DNA of 40,166 bases. It comes from Weeksellaceae bacterium TAE3-ERU29. Its GTDB lineage: Bacteria; Bacteroidota; Bacteroidia; Flavobacteriales; Weeksellaceae. The position numbers and the translations under genes are program-made. The DNA lies in assembly GCA_019218445.1 (NCBI GenBank), contig JAHUUM010000020.1:1-40166 (forward strand), in the 5' to 3' direction. Positions 32,181-40,166 of this stretch are shown piece by piece; position 1 is the first letter of the stretch, and every line of letters begins with the position of its first letter. The notes beneath the pieces were generated by a model. That model saw nothing but the letters and a program-made list of their open reading frames with translations. It was not told the DNA's origin and did no database searches.

Positions 32181-33110
32181 ATGGGAGAATCAGAGGTTGT
32201 AATTCAAAGTTTTTGGGATAAAGTAAAAAACTTTTTTCAAACAGAAATTATAGCAGATATTGGAGGGAAACCTTTCACTATATTAACCGGTATTTACCTT
32301 ATTTGTGCAATATTCCTACTCTTATATATAGCAAATAAGCTTACTCATTTTTTAGAAAAAAGAGTATTAGTTAAAAGAATACCGGATCATGGAACAAGAG
32401 CTTCCATTCTTACAATATTTAAATATATTGTTATTTTTTTAGGTATTATGCTTGTCTTTCAATCAGCAGGTTTCAGCTTAGGAACGTTTAGTTATCTTGC
32501 CGGAGCCTTAGGAGTTGGGATTGGTTTTGGTTTGCAGAATATTGCACAAAATTTCATCTCCGGACTTTTAATCTTATTTGAAAGACCTATAAAAATAGGT
32601 GATAGAATAGAAGTGGGAAATGTTACCGGGGACGTTACAGAAATATCTTTACGCTCTACCAAAATCCTGACAAATGATAATATAAATATCATTGTACCAA
32701 ACTCGGAATTCATTAATAATAAAGTAATTAACTGGTCTTATAACGAAAGACGTGTTCGCTTTAAATTCCCTGTGGGTGTCTCTTATAAAGAAAACCCCAA
32801 TAAGGTGAGAGAAATCGTAATTGATGTTGCAAATCAGCATGATGGTGTGTTAAAATATCCTGCACCTCAGCTTTGGTTTGATGAATACGCAGATAGCTCT
32901 CTTAATTTTTTACTGGTTGTTTGGACCTCTCGTCACATTCAAAACCCGGCAGTTTTAAAAAGTGAACTTTATTATAGGATCTTTGAAAGATTTGACGAAG
33001 AAGGCATAGAAATCCCGTTCCCACAAAGAGATTTAAACTTTAGAGATGGTTTTGAGCCTATCAGTAAATATTTTAATAAACAAACCAAATTCAAAAATGA
33101 AGAAGAATAA
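32181..33110 (+). CDS. MscS-family mechanosensitive channel
   Basis: A 309-residue inner-membrane protein with three transmembrane helices (about 32-52, 70-92, 98-130). The pore helix region ALGVGIGFGLQNIAQNFISG (109-128) is followed by LLILFERPIKIGDRIEVG, the signature start of the MscS beta domain, and then the C-terminal alpha/beta cage. Such channels open under membrane tension to release osmolytes during hypo-osmotic shock. It overlaps the peptidase gene start by 14 nt. Intergenic DNA upstream (31962-32180) holds AT-rich sequence and the repeat described above. Confidence 0.94.
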   Translation: MGESEVVIQSFWDKVKNFFQTEIIADIGGKPFTILTGIYLICAIFLLLYIANKLTHFLEKRVLVKRIPDHGTRASILTIFKYIVIFLGIMLVFQSAGFSLGTFSYLAGALGVGIGFGLQNIAQNFISGLLILFERPIKIGDRIEVGNVTGDVTEISLRSTKILTNDNINIIVPNSEFINNKVINWSYNERRVRFKFPVGVSYKENPNKVREIVIDVANQHDGVLKYPAPQLWFDEYADSSLNFLLVVWTSRHIQNPAVLKSELYYRIFERFDEEGIEIPFPQRDLNFRDGFEPISKYFNKQTKFKNEEE

Positions 33111-35214
33111 TATACTTTTAATTATCTGTTTACTACTTTGCGGAATCAGTGGTTTTGCTCAGCAAAAAACATTAACGATAGAAGATGCTGTTTTAGGATA
33201 TTATAAAGGATTATATCCCAAAGGTTTGGATAATTTAAATTGGGCAAACAACGGAGAACAATACGTTTATTTTAAAGACAATCAATTAATATTCAAAAAC
33301 ACTAAAGACAACAAGGACTTCAAAACTCTTAGTTTAACTGATTTTCAAGGAGCTTATCCGGAGTTGGGTAGAATTCCGCGTATTAGTTTTATAGATAATG
33401 ATAATTTAATTTTCAGAAATGCCAAAGGTTATCAAAAATGGAACTATACTGATAACTCTAAAGTTTCTTTTGATATTCCGGAGGGAGCAGAAAATATTGA
33501 TTTTAACGAAAAAACAGGAGCAATTGCCTATACTAAAGACAATAATTTATACATAGGGACTGAGGCTATAACTGATTTTAAAGATAAAAACATAGTATCG
33601 GGGCAAGCAATTCACAGAAGTGAATACGGAATTACCAAAGGAACATTTTGGTCACCAAAAGGGAATTTATTAGCCTTTTATCAAAAAGACGAAACTGAAG
33701 TTACCGAGTTTCCTTTAGTTGATTTAACTACTACTCCTGCAACTGCAAAGCCTATAAAATACCCGATGGCAGGTGATAAAAGTGAAAAAGCAAAAATTGG
33801 AATTTATAATTTAGCTACTAAGAAAATAATTTATTTAGATATTGATACAAATGACTATCATTATTTAACGAACCTTACTTGGTCTCCGGATGAAAAATAT
33901 GTCTTGGTAGCTGAAATCAATAGAGCAACCACAAAATACGATTTAAACAGATATGATGTAACCACAGGAAAAAAAGTAAATACAATCCTTACCGAAACTA
34001 ATAAGAAATGGGTAGAACCTGAAAATCAAGCGGTTTTTATTCCAAATAAATCTGATGAGTTTTTATGGTTGAGCCAAAAAAACGGATTTAAAAATATTTA
34101 TTATTACACAACTTCAGGTAAGCTAAAAAAACAACTTACTAAATATAAGTGGGTTATAAAAGACATTTTAGGATTTAGTAATGACAATAAATATGTGATT
34201 ATTTCAGGAACGGGAGAAGATCCAAGAAATACACAAACGTTTAAAGTAAGTTTAAGAAACGGAAAAACAACTAATCTTACACCAACTGCGGGAACGCATA
34301 ACTCTAAATTAAGTAAAGACGGAGAATATTTAATCGATATTTTTTCATCTTTGGAAATACCTGAAATCACTCAAATCATTAATATTAAATCAGGAAAAAG
34401 AAGCATCATTAATAAAAGTGAAAATCCTTTAAAAGACTATAAGTTAGGTAAAATTGATTTCCTTGAACTTAAAGCCGAAGACGGACAAACGCTTTACGGG
34501 AGAATGATAAAACCTGCAAACTTTGACCCGAATAAAAAATATCCTGTTTTGGTTTATGTCTACGGAGGACCTCATGCACAAATGGTTACAAATTCATTTT
34601 TGGGAGGAGCAAGTATGTGGATGCCGGCTTTTGCTACTTTAAATGATTATTTAGTCTTTACGGTGGATAATAGAGGTTCGGCAAACAGAGGTTTCGGTTT
34701 TGAAAGTTTAATTCACAGACAATTAGGTGAAGTTGAAATGAAAGATCAATTAGTAGGCGTTGATTATTTAAAATCTTTACCTTATGTAGATGCTGATAGA
34801 CTATCAATAAATGGTTGGAGTTATGGTGGATTTATGACCACAAGTTTAATGCTTAGACACCCCGGAATATTTACTGTAGGAGTTGCAGGAGGCCCTGTAA
34901 TAGATTGGAGAATGTACGAGGTAATGTACGGAGAACGCTATATGGATACACCTCAAGAAAACCCTCAGGGCTATGCAAAAAATAAAGTTTCTAACTACAT
35001 AAAAAATCTAAAAGGAAAACTTTTAATTATTACGGGAAGTGTAGACCCTACGGTTGTACCTCAACATAGCATGAGTTTGCTTAAAGCTGCAGTAGAAGAT
35101 AACATTGAGATAGACTTTTTCTCTTACCCAATGCATGAACACAATGTTTATGGAAAAGATAGAGTTCATTTAACCGAAAAGATTATAGATTATATTGTCA
35201 CAAACAATAAATAA
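33097..35214 (+). CDS. S9 family peptidase, dipeptidyl-peptidase IV-like
   Basis: About 705 residues from the ATG at 33097; the upstream in-frame start at 33046 lies in the MscS gene and precedes no signal peptide. A signal peptide (about 1-22, ending GFAQ) is followed by an eight-bladed DPP-IV N-terminal propeller and a C-terminal alpha/beta hydrolase. The catalytic triad is Ser575 (GWSYGG), Asp650 (SVDPT) and His682 (HNVYG). DPP-IV enzymes release N-terminal X-Pro or X-Ala dipeptides in the periplasm. The S1' recognition site near HRSEYGITKGTFWSP shows one glutamate where human DPP4 has two, which may be normal for this clade. Confidence 0.93.
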   Translation: MKKNNILLIICLLLCGISGFAQQKTLTIEDAVLGYYKGLYPKGLDNLNWANNGEQYVYFKDNQLIFKNTKDNKDFKTLSLTDFQGAYPELGRIPRISFIDNDNLIFRNAKGYQKWNYTDNSKVSFDIPEGAENIDFNEKTGAIAYTKDNNLYIGTEAITDFKDKNIVSGQAIHRSEYGITKGTFWSPKGNLLAFYQKDETEVTEFPLVDLTTTPATAKPIKYPMAGDKSEKAKIGIYNLATKKIIYLDIDTNDYHYLTNLTWSPDEKYVLVAEINRATTKYDLNRYDVTTGKKVNTILTETNKKWVEPENQAVFIPNKSDEFLWLSQKNGFKNIYYYTTSGKLKKQLTKYKWVIKDILGFSNDNKYVIISGTGEDPRNTQTFKVSLRNGKTTNLTPTAGTHNSKLSKDGEYLIDIFSSLEIPEITQIINIKSGKRSIINKSENPLKDYKLGKIDFLELKAEDGQTLYGRMIKPANFDPNKKYPVLVYVYGGPHAQMVTNSFLGGASMWMPAFATLNDYLVFTVDNRGSANRGFGFESLIHRQLGEVEMKDQLVGVDYLKSLPYVDADRLSINGWSYGGFMTTSLMLRHPGIFTVGVAGGPVIDWRMYEVMYGERYMDTPQENPQGYAKNKVSNYIKNLKGKLLIITGSVDPTVVPQHSMSLLKAAVEDNIEIDFFSYPMHEHNVYGKDRVHLTEKIIDYIVTNNK

Positions 35215-35262
35215 AAATAACAAAGGCTTAAATTCTTATTGATTTAAGCCTTTGTTATTTTT
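35213..35262. terminator. Bidirectional terminator, 21-bp stem
   Basis: 35213-35233 pairs perfectly with 35242-35262 around an 8-nt loop. Both strands end in T-rich runs, so it can stop the peptidase transcript and the convergent NlpC/P60 transcript. It reaches the stop codon of the latter (35261-35263). Confidence 0.93.
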
Positions 35263-35761
35263 AATTCAGAAATCTTACTGCCTTTACAAATCTTTTTTTC
35301 CAATAACTATTCTCTAACGAACTAACGATTACTCCTTGAGATGACGAAGCATGAATAAAGAAAACTTCTCCGTCTTCTACTCTATCTACAATTCCTGCAT
35401 GGGAAATTCTACTTCCGGAAGTGTTGAAAAATAAAGCATCTCCCGGTTCTACTCTACTTAATCTAATCTCCTCTCCAAAGTCTGCTTGATCTCTTGAAAT
35501 TCTAGGTAATTGAATGTTTACACTTCTATAAGCATTCAAAAGTAAACCCGAACAATCCATTCCGCTGCTCGTTACTCCACCATATTGATAGGGCGTTCCC
35601 AAAAAAGAATAAGCCTCATCCAATACCATTTTAGCTCCTTCTTTTAGATTTGTATATGACCTGTTTGTTGTATATGGTTTATTTTTATTTATTCTCCTAA
35701 TTGAGCCACACGACTCAAAAATTAGAAAAAAGGCAAATAAAACAATCGTTAATTTCTTCAT
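35261..35761 (-). CDS. NlpC/P60 family cell-wall endopeptidase, lipoprotein
   Basis: 166 residues from the ATG at 35761, chosen because it directly precedes a lipoprotein signal with lipobox FESC (Cys18). The NlpC/P60 catalytic residues are all present: Cys70 in MDCSG, His121 in ISHAGI and His137 in FIHAS. These enzymes cut peptide bonds in peptidoglycan stem peptides, typically between D-Glu and the diamino acid. It starts 7 nt after the DUF4136 gene, forming a two-gene unit of envelope lipoproteins. Confidence 0.94.
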   Translation of the reverse strand: MKKLTIVLFAFFLIFESCGSIRRINKNKPYTTNRSYTNLKEGAKMVLDEAYSFLGTPYQYGGVTSSGMDCSGLLLNAYRSVNIQLPRISRDQADFGEEIRLSRVEPGDALFFNTSGSRISHAGIVDRVEDGEVFFIHASSSQGVIVSSLENSYWKKRFVKAVRFLN

Positions 35762-35768
35762 TAATCTT

Positions 35769-36296
35769 TTATTTTTGTTCTGGTGGAAAATCTTTAAATA
35801 TTCTTTGAACTGCACTCGGAATAATTTCTATATTTTGTTTTCCCTTAGATGATTGATTTCTAAAAACACCTTGCCAAATTAAATTTTGATTTTGGGGATT
35901 AATCATTTCTATTATAAAATTACTCTCTAATTTTTGAGTTTGTATTGGAATCCCAACTGACATACTCGTCCCAAAACCTCCACCATAGCTTCCTGTTCCA
36001 ATGCCCACATGAGTATCTACATTTCTCACAATTCTCTGCTGTGGCTTTATATCAATTAAAATTTGAGGTTTTTCTGATTTTACCCAATTTTTAGATTGTA
36101 AAGCATCGTCGATTGCTTCAATAAATCTTTTTTGATCTAATTCATTCAGTCCGTTCCAATCAATATTAGTAAAATAATTATAGGTTTTTAAATTATTGAA
36201 ATCTACGGCTCGGTCATAATCAGTTGCAACATAAGGCGTACTACATGACGCTAAAATTAAAACTGAAAGTATAAAAATGATTTTACTTATTTTCAT
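35769..36296 (-). CDS. DUF4136 lipoprotein
   Basis: 175 residues with a lipoprotein signal (lipobox ILASC). The mature part starts with the DUF4136 pattern VATDYDRAVDFNNLKTYNYF, and contains DIKPQQRIVRN and a glycine-rich GTGSYGGGFG loop. DUF4136 proteins are small outer-membrane-associated lipoproteins without established function. It is the first gene of a pair with the NlpC/P60 lipoprotein. Confidence 0.88.
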   Translation of the reverse strand: MKISKIIFILSVLILASCSTPYVATDYDRAVDFNNLKTYNYFTNIDWNGLNELDQKRFIEAIDDALQSKNWVKSEKPQILIDIKPQQRIVRNVDTHVGIGTGSYGGGFGTSMSVGIPIQTQKLESNFIIEMINPQNQNLIWQGVFRNQSSKGKQNIEIIPSAVQRIFKDFPPEQK

Positions 36297-36388
36297 AAAA
36301 ATAATTTTAGCAAATATACATTTTAACTTATAAATACACTTAATTGGGATATATTCATATTATAAGAATAAATATCATGTCTAATAAA

Positions 36389-36420
36389 TTTGTTTCTTTA
36401 ATCTATTTTAGATATTTTTG
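36389..36420 (+). promoter_or_regulatory. Promoter for the DUF4377-like lipoprotein gene
   Basis: TTTG (36389-36392) and TATTTTTG (36413-36420) with a 20-nt spacer are a textbook Bacteroidota promoter, placing the transcript start near 36425, about 15 nt before the ATG. Confidence 0.75.
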
Positions 36421-36440
36421 ATTTATAAATTCATATACTT

Positions 36441-36797
36441 ATGAAGTATCTAAAAGTTTTATTTTTATTATTGGTTATATTTTCAGTAAGCTGTACAGAA
36501 AAAGAAGAAAGTGACTATTCAAAAACAGTAGAAATAACTGTTTTAGCAGAAACAACTTTCGAAAAATGCTGTGTTCCGGCTCCACTTACTGAACAAGAAG
36601 ATAGAGAGGCAATGATTATAAAGAAAAAAGACGGAAAAACTTTTACTCTATTTATTGGACAGATTAAAGGCTTTACTTACGAAAAGGGATTTCAATATAA
36701 ATTATTAGTGAACGAAAAACATATAGCCAATCCACCACAAGACGGTAGTAGCATTGAGTATTCTTTAATTAAAGAATTGTCTAAACAAAAGAAATAA
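36441..36797 (+). CDS. Small lipoprotein, DUF4377-like
   Basis: 118 residues with a lipoprotein signal (lipobox SVSC). The segment IKGFTYEKGFQYKLLVNEKH followed by NPPQDGSSIEYSL matches the conserved end of DUF4377 domains (GFxYExGYxYxL...NPPADxSSxxYxL). A CC pair occurs at residues 43-44 in the FEKCCVPAP segment. Function unknown. It is monocistronic, with its own promoter and terminator. Confidence 0.7.
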   Translation: MKYLKVLFLLLVIFSVSCTEKEESDYSKTVEITVLAETTFEKCCVPAPLTEQEDREAMIIKKKDGKTFTLFIGQIKGFTYEKGFQYKLLVNEKHIANPPQDGSSIEYSLIKELSKQKK

Positions 36798-36805
36798 TTT
36801 TATAG

Positions 36806-36840
36806 AAAAAGCATTGCTAAATAACAGCAATGCTTTTTTC
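36806..36840. terminator. Terminator after the DUF4377-like gene
   Basis: 36806-36818 pairs perfectly (13 bp) with 36826-36838 around a 7-nt loop and is followed by T. It also lies just past the convergent murB stop and can serve both strands. Confidence 0.9.
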
Positions 36841-36857
36841 AAATATTTTATTTATGA

Positions 36858-37883
36858 TTAAGATTTAATCACATTTACTTCTCTTTCCAGCTCTATTCCA
36901 AAAATGTTTTTAACCGAATCTATAATTTCCTGAGAGAGATTATACACCTCCTCCCCTGTTCCATAACCGGGATTTATTAAAACCAAGGCTTGTTTATCAT
37001 GCACGCCTACATTTCCTTTTCGTTTTCCTTTCCAGCCTGTGTTTTCTATCAGCCAACCGGCAGGAACTTTTATTTCTTTATCGGTTATAGGATAACCCGG
37101 AATATTAATATATTTTTTATGTAAGGTATTATATTTCTCTGTTTCAATTATTGGGTTTTTAAAGAAACTTCCTGTATTTGGGCAGTCTTTAGGATTGGGT
37201 AATTTGCTTTCTCTTATATTTATTACCGCCTCACTCACTTTCTGAATTGTCGGATTTTCAAAAGCTCCTAAATTATTCAATTCTTCTTTAATCGCTCCGT
37301 AATTTACATTTAGTTTATGGTTCTTTTTTGTCAGTTTGAAAATGACAGAGGTTACAATGTATTTCCCTTTTAAATCTCGTTTAAAAATAGATTCTCGGTA
37401 ATCAAACTTACAATCTTTATTATTAAAATATTCAAGTTTTAAAGTTTTTGTATTAAAGGCTTCCACCTTTTCTATACAATCTTTTACCTCAACTCCGTAA
37501 GCTCCAATATTCTGAATTGGCGATGCCCCAACAGTTCCGGGAATTAACGATAAATTCTCTAAACCGCCATAATTTTTATCCAAAGTATATTGAACAAACT
37601 GATGCCAATTTTCTCCGGCACTTGCTTTTAGATATACAAAATCGTCATCTTCGGACTCTATTGAAATTCCTTTTAGGTCTATCTTTAAAATAAAACCTTT
37701 GAAATCATTGAGAAAAAGAACATTACTTCCTCCTCCCAAAACATAGAAATCTTCATTTTTGTAGTTGGAGAAAAACTCTTTTAAATCTTTTATAGAATTA
37801 ATCTCTAAAAATTTATTTGCCGTTACATCTAAAGCCATTGTTGTGAATGGTTTTAGAGAAATATTTTGCTTGATTTCTAACAT
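36858..37883 (-). CDS. murB: UDP-N-acetylenolpyruvoylglucosamine reductase MurB
   Basis: A 341-residue type I MurB. The FAD-binding domain begins with the conserved TTMALDV-like region and GGGSNVLF (50-57), followed by IPGTVGASPIQNIGAYGVEV (114-133). The catalytic serine is in NTGSFFKNP near residue 229, and the C-terminal substrate domain contains PAGWLIE. It reduces UDP-GlcNAc-enolpyruvate to UDP-MurNAc with NADPH in peptidoglycan synthesis. It directly abuts the aminotransferase gene, with no gap between that stop and this ATG. Confidence 0.96.
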   Translation of the reverse strand: MLEIKQNISLKPFTTMALDVTANKFLEINSIKDLKEFFSNYKNEDFYVLGGGSNVLFLNDFKGFILKIDLKGISIESEDDDFVYLKASAGENWHQFVQYTLDKNYGGLENLSLIPGTVGASPIQNIGAYGVEVKDCIEKVEAFNTKTLKLEYFNNKDCKFDYRESIFKRDLKGKYIVTSVIFKLTKKNHKLNVNYGAIKEELNNLGAFENPTIQKVSEAVINIRESKLPNPKDCPNTGSFFKNPIIETEKYNTLHKKYINIPGYPITDKEIKVPAGWLIENTGWKGKRKGNVGVHDKQALVLINPGYGTGEEVYNLSQEIIDSVKNIFGIELEREVNVIKS

Positions 37884-39080
37884 TTAAATCGTTCTTCCGG
37901 GATATTTTTTAAGACCTTCTTCCAGAATATCCATTGCTATTTTTAAATCCTCTATCTGTAAAACATAGGCTAAACGAGCCTCATTTTTACCTTTCCCTTT
38001 GGTAAAATAAAAACCTTCCATAGGAGCAAACATAAGTGTTTCTCCATTTAAATCAAATTCTTCTAACATCCAAACTGCAAATTCTTCAGCATCGTCCACA
38101 GGAAATTGTACTGCACAATAAAATGCACCTTTCGGCATCGGACAAATTACACCTTCCATTTGATTTAATCGTTCCACCATGAAATCTCGGCGTTTTCTAT
38201 ATTCTTCGTTTGCTTCTTTTAAATATTTTTCCGAATTCCCTAAAGCTACTGATGCAATTTTTTGACTTGTTATTACAGGACTTAACCTTGCTTGTCCGTA
38301 TTTTAAAACATTTGTAAGAAATTCATTATTCTTAGAAGCTACACAGCCTAATCTTATTCCACACATACTAAATCTCTTAGATTCAGAATCAATCATAATT
38401 GCATGTTGCTCTAACTCAGGAAAATTGAGTATAGAAGTATGTTCTGCTTCATATGCGAACTCACGGTACACCTCATCTGAAATTACAAATAAATCATGTT
38501 TTAAAGCTAAATCTTTTAATTTATTTAATTCTTCATAAGAATACATATATCCTGTCGGGTTACTCGGACTGCAAATAAGTATTGCCTTAGTTCTTGGTGT
38601 AATTAAACTTTCTAATTCTTCTATTGGGGGAAGAGCAAAATCATTTTTAATTTCAGAAGTTACCGGAATGAACTTAACATCTGTTTCATTGGCAAATCCG
38701 TTATAATTAGCATAAAATGGTTCGGGAACAATAATTTCATCTCCGGCATCTGCTACTACACTAAATGTAAAAAACAAAGCTTCTGACCCTCCGTTAGTTG
38801 CAATAATGTTATCAGCAGACAACTCTATGTTTCTACTTTTATAGTACTTACTTAAAGCCTCTCTATACTCGGCAGTTCCTTCGGAACCTGTATAAGACAA
38901 AATGCCCTCATTCCAATTCATAAGAGCATTTAATGCACTTTCGGGACTTTTTATATCGGGTTGTCCTATATTTAAATAATACACCTTTTTACCTTGACTT
39001 TCAGCCTTATAAGCACTCGGCATTAATTTTCTGATGGGCGAGGCCGGCATTTCTATAGAGCGTTGAGATATTTTTACCAT
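37884..39080 (-). CDS. PLP-dependent class I/II aminotransferase, aspartate-aminotransferase-like
   Basis: A 398-residue fold type I enzyme. The PLP-lysine region is SESKRFSMCGIRLGC (about 232-246), with the conserved arginine in IRLG. NPTGY (about 174-178) and ISDEVYREFAYE (about 196-207) are the cofactor-contacting motifs. It probably transfers amino groups from aspartate or related amino acids to 2-oxoglutarate. It ends at the murB ATG, so the two are coupled. Confidence 0.92.
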   Translation of the reverse strand: MVKISQRSIEMPASPIRKLMPSAYKAESQGKKVYYLNIGQPDIKSPESALNALMNWNEGILSYTGSEGTAEYREALSKYYKSRNIELSADNIIATNGGSEALFFTFSVVADAGDEIIVPEPFYANYNGFANETDVKFIPVTSEIKNDFALPPIEELESLITPRTKAILICSPSNPTGYMYSYEELNKLKDLALKHDLFVISDEVYREFAYEAEHTSILNFPELEQHAIMIDSESKRFSMCGIRLGCVASKNNEFLTNVLKYGQARLSPVITSQKIASVALGNSEKYLKEANEEYRKRRDFMVERLNQMEGVICPMPKGAFYCAVQFPVDDAEEFAVWMLEEFDLNGETLMFAPMEGFYFTKGKGKNEARLAYVLQIEDLKIAMDILEEGLKKYPGRTI

Positions 39081-39124
39081 TTTAACTTAATTTTTATTTT
39101 TCTTTATATTACAGAAATTGGTAT

Positions 39125-39132
39125 TATATTTG
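39125..39132 (+). promoter_or_regulatory. -7 promoter element for the YtxH/holin-like operon
   Basis: TATATTTG, a perfect TAnnTTTG, lies 42 nt upstream of the first ATG. The -33 region is only T-rich. Confidence 0.55.
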
Positions 39133-39174
39133 TAAAGTAAATATACGAAATATTAATAACTAAATAAAATAATT

Positions 39175-39444
39175 ATGAGTAAAGCAAAACAAACCGGAGC
39201 ATTAATAGGTAGTCTATTAATTGGTGCATTAGCAGGTGGAGTTGCAGCATTATTGTTAGCACCTCAATCTGGAGATGAAACAATAAAACAACTTAACAAA
39301 AAAGCTAAAAAACTACGTAAGGAGATTGACAACTATGCTTCTGATATGAGCGACAAAGCTGTAAAAGTAAAAAAAGACTTAGAAGCTAAATTAAAGAAAA
39401 CTGAATCTGATCTTAAAGAAATGGAAGAAGATTTAGGTGTATAA
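39175..39444 (+). CDS. YtxH-domain protein
   Basis: 89 residues: an N-terminal glycine/alanine-rich membrane segment (about 8-28, with GALIGSLLIGALAGGVAALL and LLAPQSG) and a lysine-rich amphipathic coiled coil (about 35-89). This matches YtxH proteins, which in several bacteria are stress- or stationary-phase-induced. It is the first of three genes encoding small envelope proteins. Exact role unknown. Confidence 0.88.
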   Translation: MSKAKQTGALIGSLLIGALAGGVAALLLAPQSGDETIKQLNKKAKKLRKEIDNYASDMSDKAVKVKKDLEAKLKKTESDLKEMEEDLGV

Positions 39445-39467
39445 TAATTTCCTAAATTCATTTTCAT

Positions 39468-39803
39468 ATGTTTGGTAAAGTAAAAAATTACATACAAGAT
39501 CAAGTAACCCTTGCAAAATTAGAGGTTATTGAAAACATAGGAAAAGCTGCTGCTTCAATTGCTTTCATAGTAATTGTAGCAGTATTTGCTCTTTTCTTTT
39601 TCACATTTTTAAGTTTTGCAGGAGCGTATTATTTAGCAGTTTGCTTTGATTCTGTTTTTTATGGCTTTTTAGCTATGTCTGGAATTTATCTTTTACTTCT
39701 AATATTATTCTTCATATTTAAAGAGTCTATTAGAAATTCAGTTGTAAATATTGTAATAGCTTCTACTATAGGAGGTAAAAAAAATAAAAACAATGGAAAA
39801 TAG
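39468..39803 (+). CDS. Phage-holin-3-6-like (Actinobacterial holin-X-like) membrane protein
   Basis: 111 residues with an N-terminal amphipathic region (QDQVTLAKLEVIENIGKAAA) and two transmembrane helices (about 28-52 and 60-85). This is the PF07332-like layout common in non-phage genomes. Despite the name it is not evidence for a prophage; the family is usually chromosomal and linked to envelope stress. It lies 23 nt after the YtxH gene and overlaps the next gene by 11 nt. Confidence 0.85.
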   Translation: MFGKVKNYIQDQVTLAKLEVIENIGKAAASIAFIVIVAVFALFFFTFLSFAGAYYLAVCFDSVFYGFLAMSGIYLLLLILFFIFKESIRNSVVNIVIASTIGGKKNKNNGK

Positions 39804-40143
39804 TATAAGAAATAGAAAGGACTTAGAAAATAAAAAGCTCGAGCTAAAAGACAGTATATCTAACGCTTTTAATAATCCAATAGGAGGAATTGCAACAGTT
39901 CTTACAACGTTAGCAAATAAACAAGCAAGAAGATCAAGATTTAATTTCATTGATAAAGAAAGAAATCAAAGAAACGAGCTATTAGACGAAGGAACAAAAG
40001 CTATTTTAACTTTAGTTGCAAGTAGCTTAGTATCTAGATTTAAATTGGGGAGAATCCCAAAAATGATTATAACATCCGGAGTAGCATTAGCTACACCATA
40101 TATCGTAGACATTATTCAAAAGAAAATCAGATCTAGAAAATAA
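39793..40143 (+). CDS. Small hypothetical protein accompanying YtxH/holin genes
   Basis: 116 residues, basic. A conserved-looking NPIGGIATVLTTLANKQARR region and a weak hydrophobic helix (about 85-106) precede a lysine/arginine tail. I recognise the arrangement (YtxH, holin-like, this protein) as a common flavobacterial set, but the protein itself has no function I can name. The operon may continue beyond the window. Confidence 0.7.
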   Translation: MENSIRNRKDLENKKLELKDSISNAFNNPIGGIATVLTTLANKQARRSRFNFIDKERNQRNELLDEGTKAILTLVASSLVSRFKLGRIPKMIITSGVALATPYIVDIIQKKIRSRK

Positions 40144-40166
40144 TTAGATATATTAATTAAAAAATT

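Noticed and set aside
39468-39803. Holin-like gene as evidence of a prophage
   Set aside because: No other phage genes are present and this family is commonly chromosomal in Flavobacteriia.
1-40166. CRISPR array, tRNA, rRNA or insertion sequence
   Set aside because: No regularly spaced repeats, cloverleaf-like segments or transposase genes were seen on reading both strands, although a computed search was not possible.

Overview
The window reads as a chromosomal segment of a low-GC member of the Bacteroidota, most likely class Flavobacteriia. Evidence: TAnnTTTG-type promoter -7 elements, start codons without strong Shine-Dalgarno sequences, a SusC/RagA-style TonB receptor with a carboxypeptidase-regulatory-like domain, DUF4876/DUF6850 proteins, a flavobacterial dnaA neighbourhood (dnaA, low-molecular-weight phosphatase, RsmI-like methylase), a DUF349 repeat protein and a DPP-IV-type S9 peptidase. 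I cannot name the genus from sequence alone.

Layout. 1-6971: a four-gene minus-strand operon (TonB receptor, DUF4876 lipoprotein, DUF6850 barrel, di-haem cytochrome c peroxidase running off the left edge), behind a 7-1-7 palindrome that looks like a metalloregulator operator. 7017-13922: housekeeping genes (RsmI-like methylase, LMW-PTP, dnaA, a YbgC-like thioesterase, IMPACT/YigZ, ribD, DUF349 protein). 14056-19917: OsmC, then a TetR-TolC-HlyD-ABC2-ABC2 efflux operon with a clear palindrome at its promoter and no ATPase gene. 19996-21759: aspS. 21837-24604: an operon behind a TPP riboswitch, encoding a class I methyltransferase, a HypE-like AIRS protein, a divergent ThiE and a Trm112-like zinc protein. 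This is the best candidate for an undescribed system in the window.

24634-31961: an AT-rich accessory block on the minus strand (arsC plus about ten small lipoproteins and membrane proteins). It resembles an array of orphan immunity genes. It contains an Imm40-like and an STM3941-like protein, duplicated gene pairs, a truncated gene copy, and fragments that look like C-terminal tails of polymorphic toxins sitting 1-6 nt upstream of immunity-like genes.

32181-40143: ordinary genes (MscS channel, DPP-IV-like peptidase, NlpC/P60 lipoprotein, DUF4136 lipoprotein, DUF4377-like lipoprotein, murB, aminotransferase, and a YtxH/holin-like envelope trio). Strong hairpin terminators separate several of these units. 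I saw no tRNA, rRNA, CRISPR array, insertion sequence or convincing oriC.
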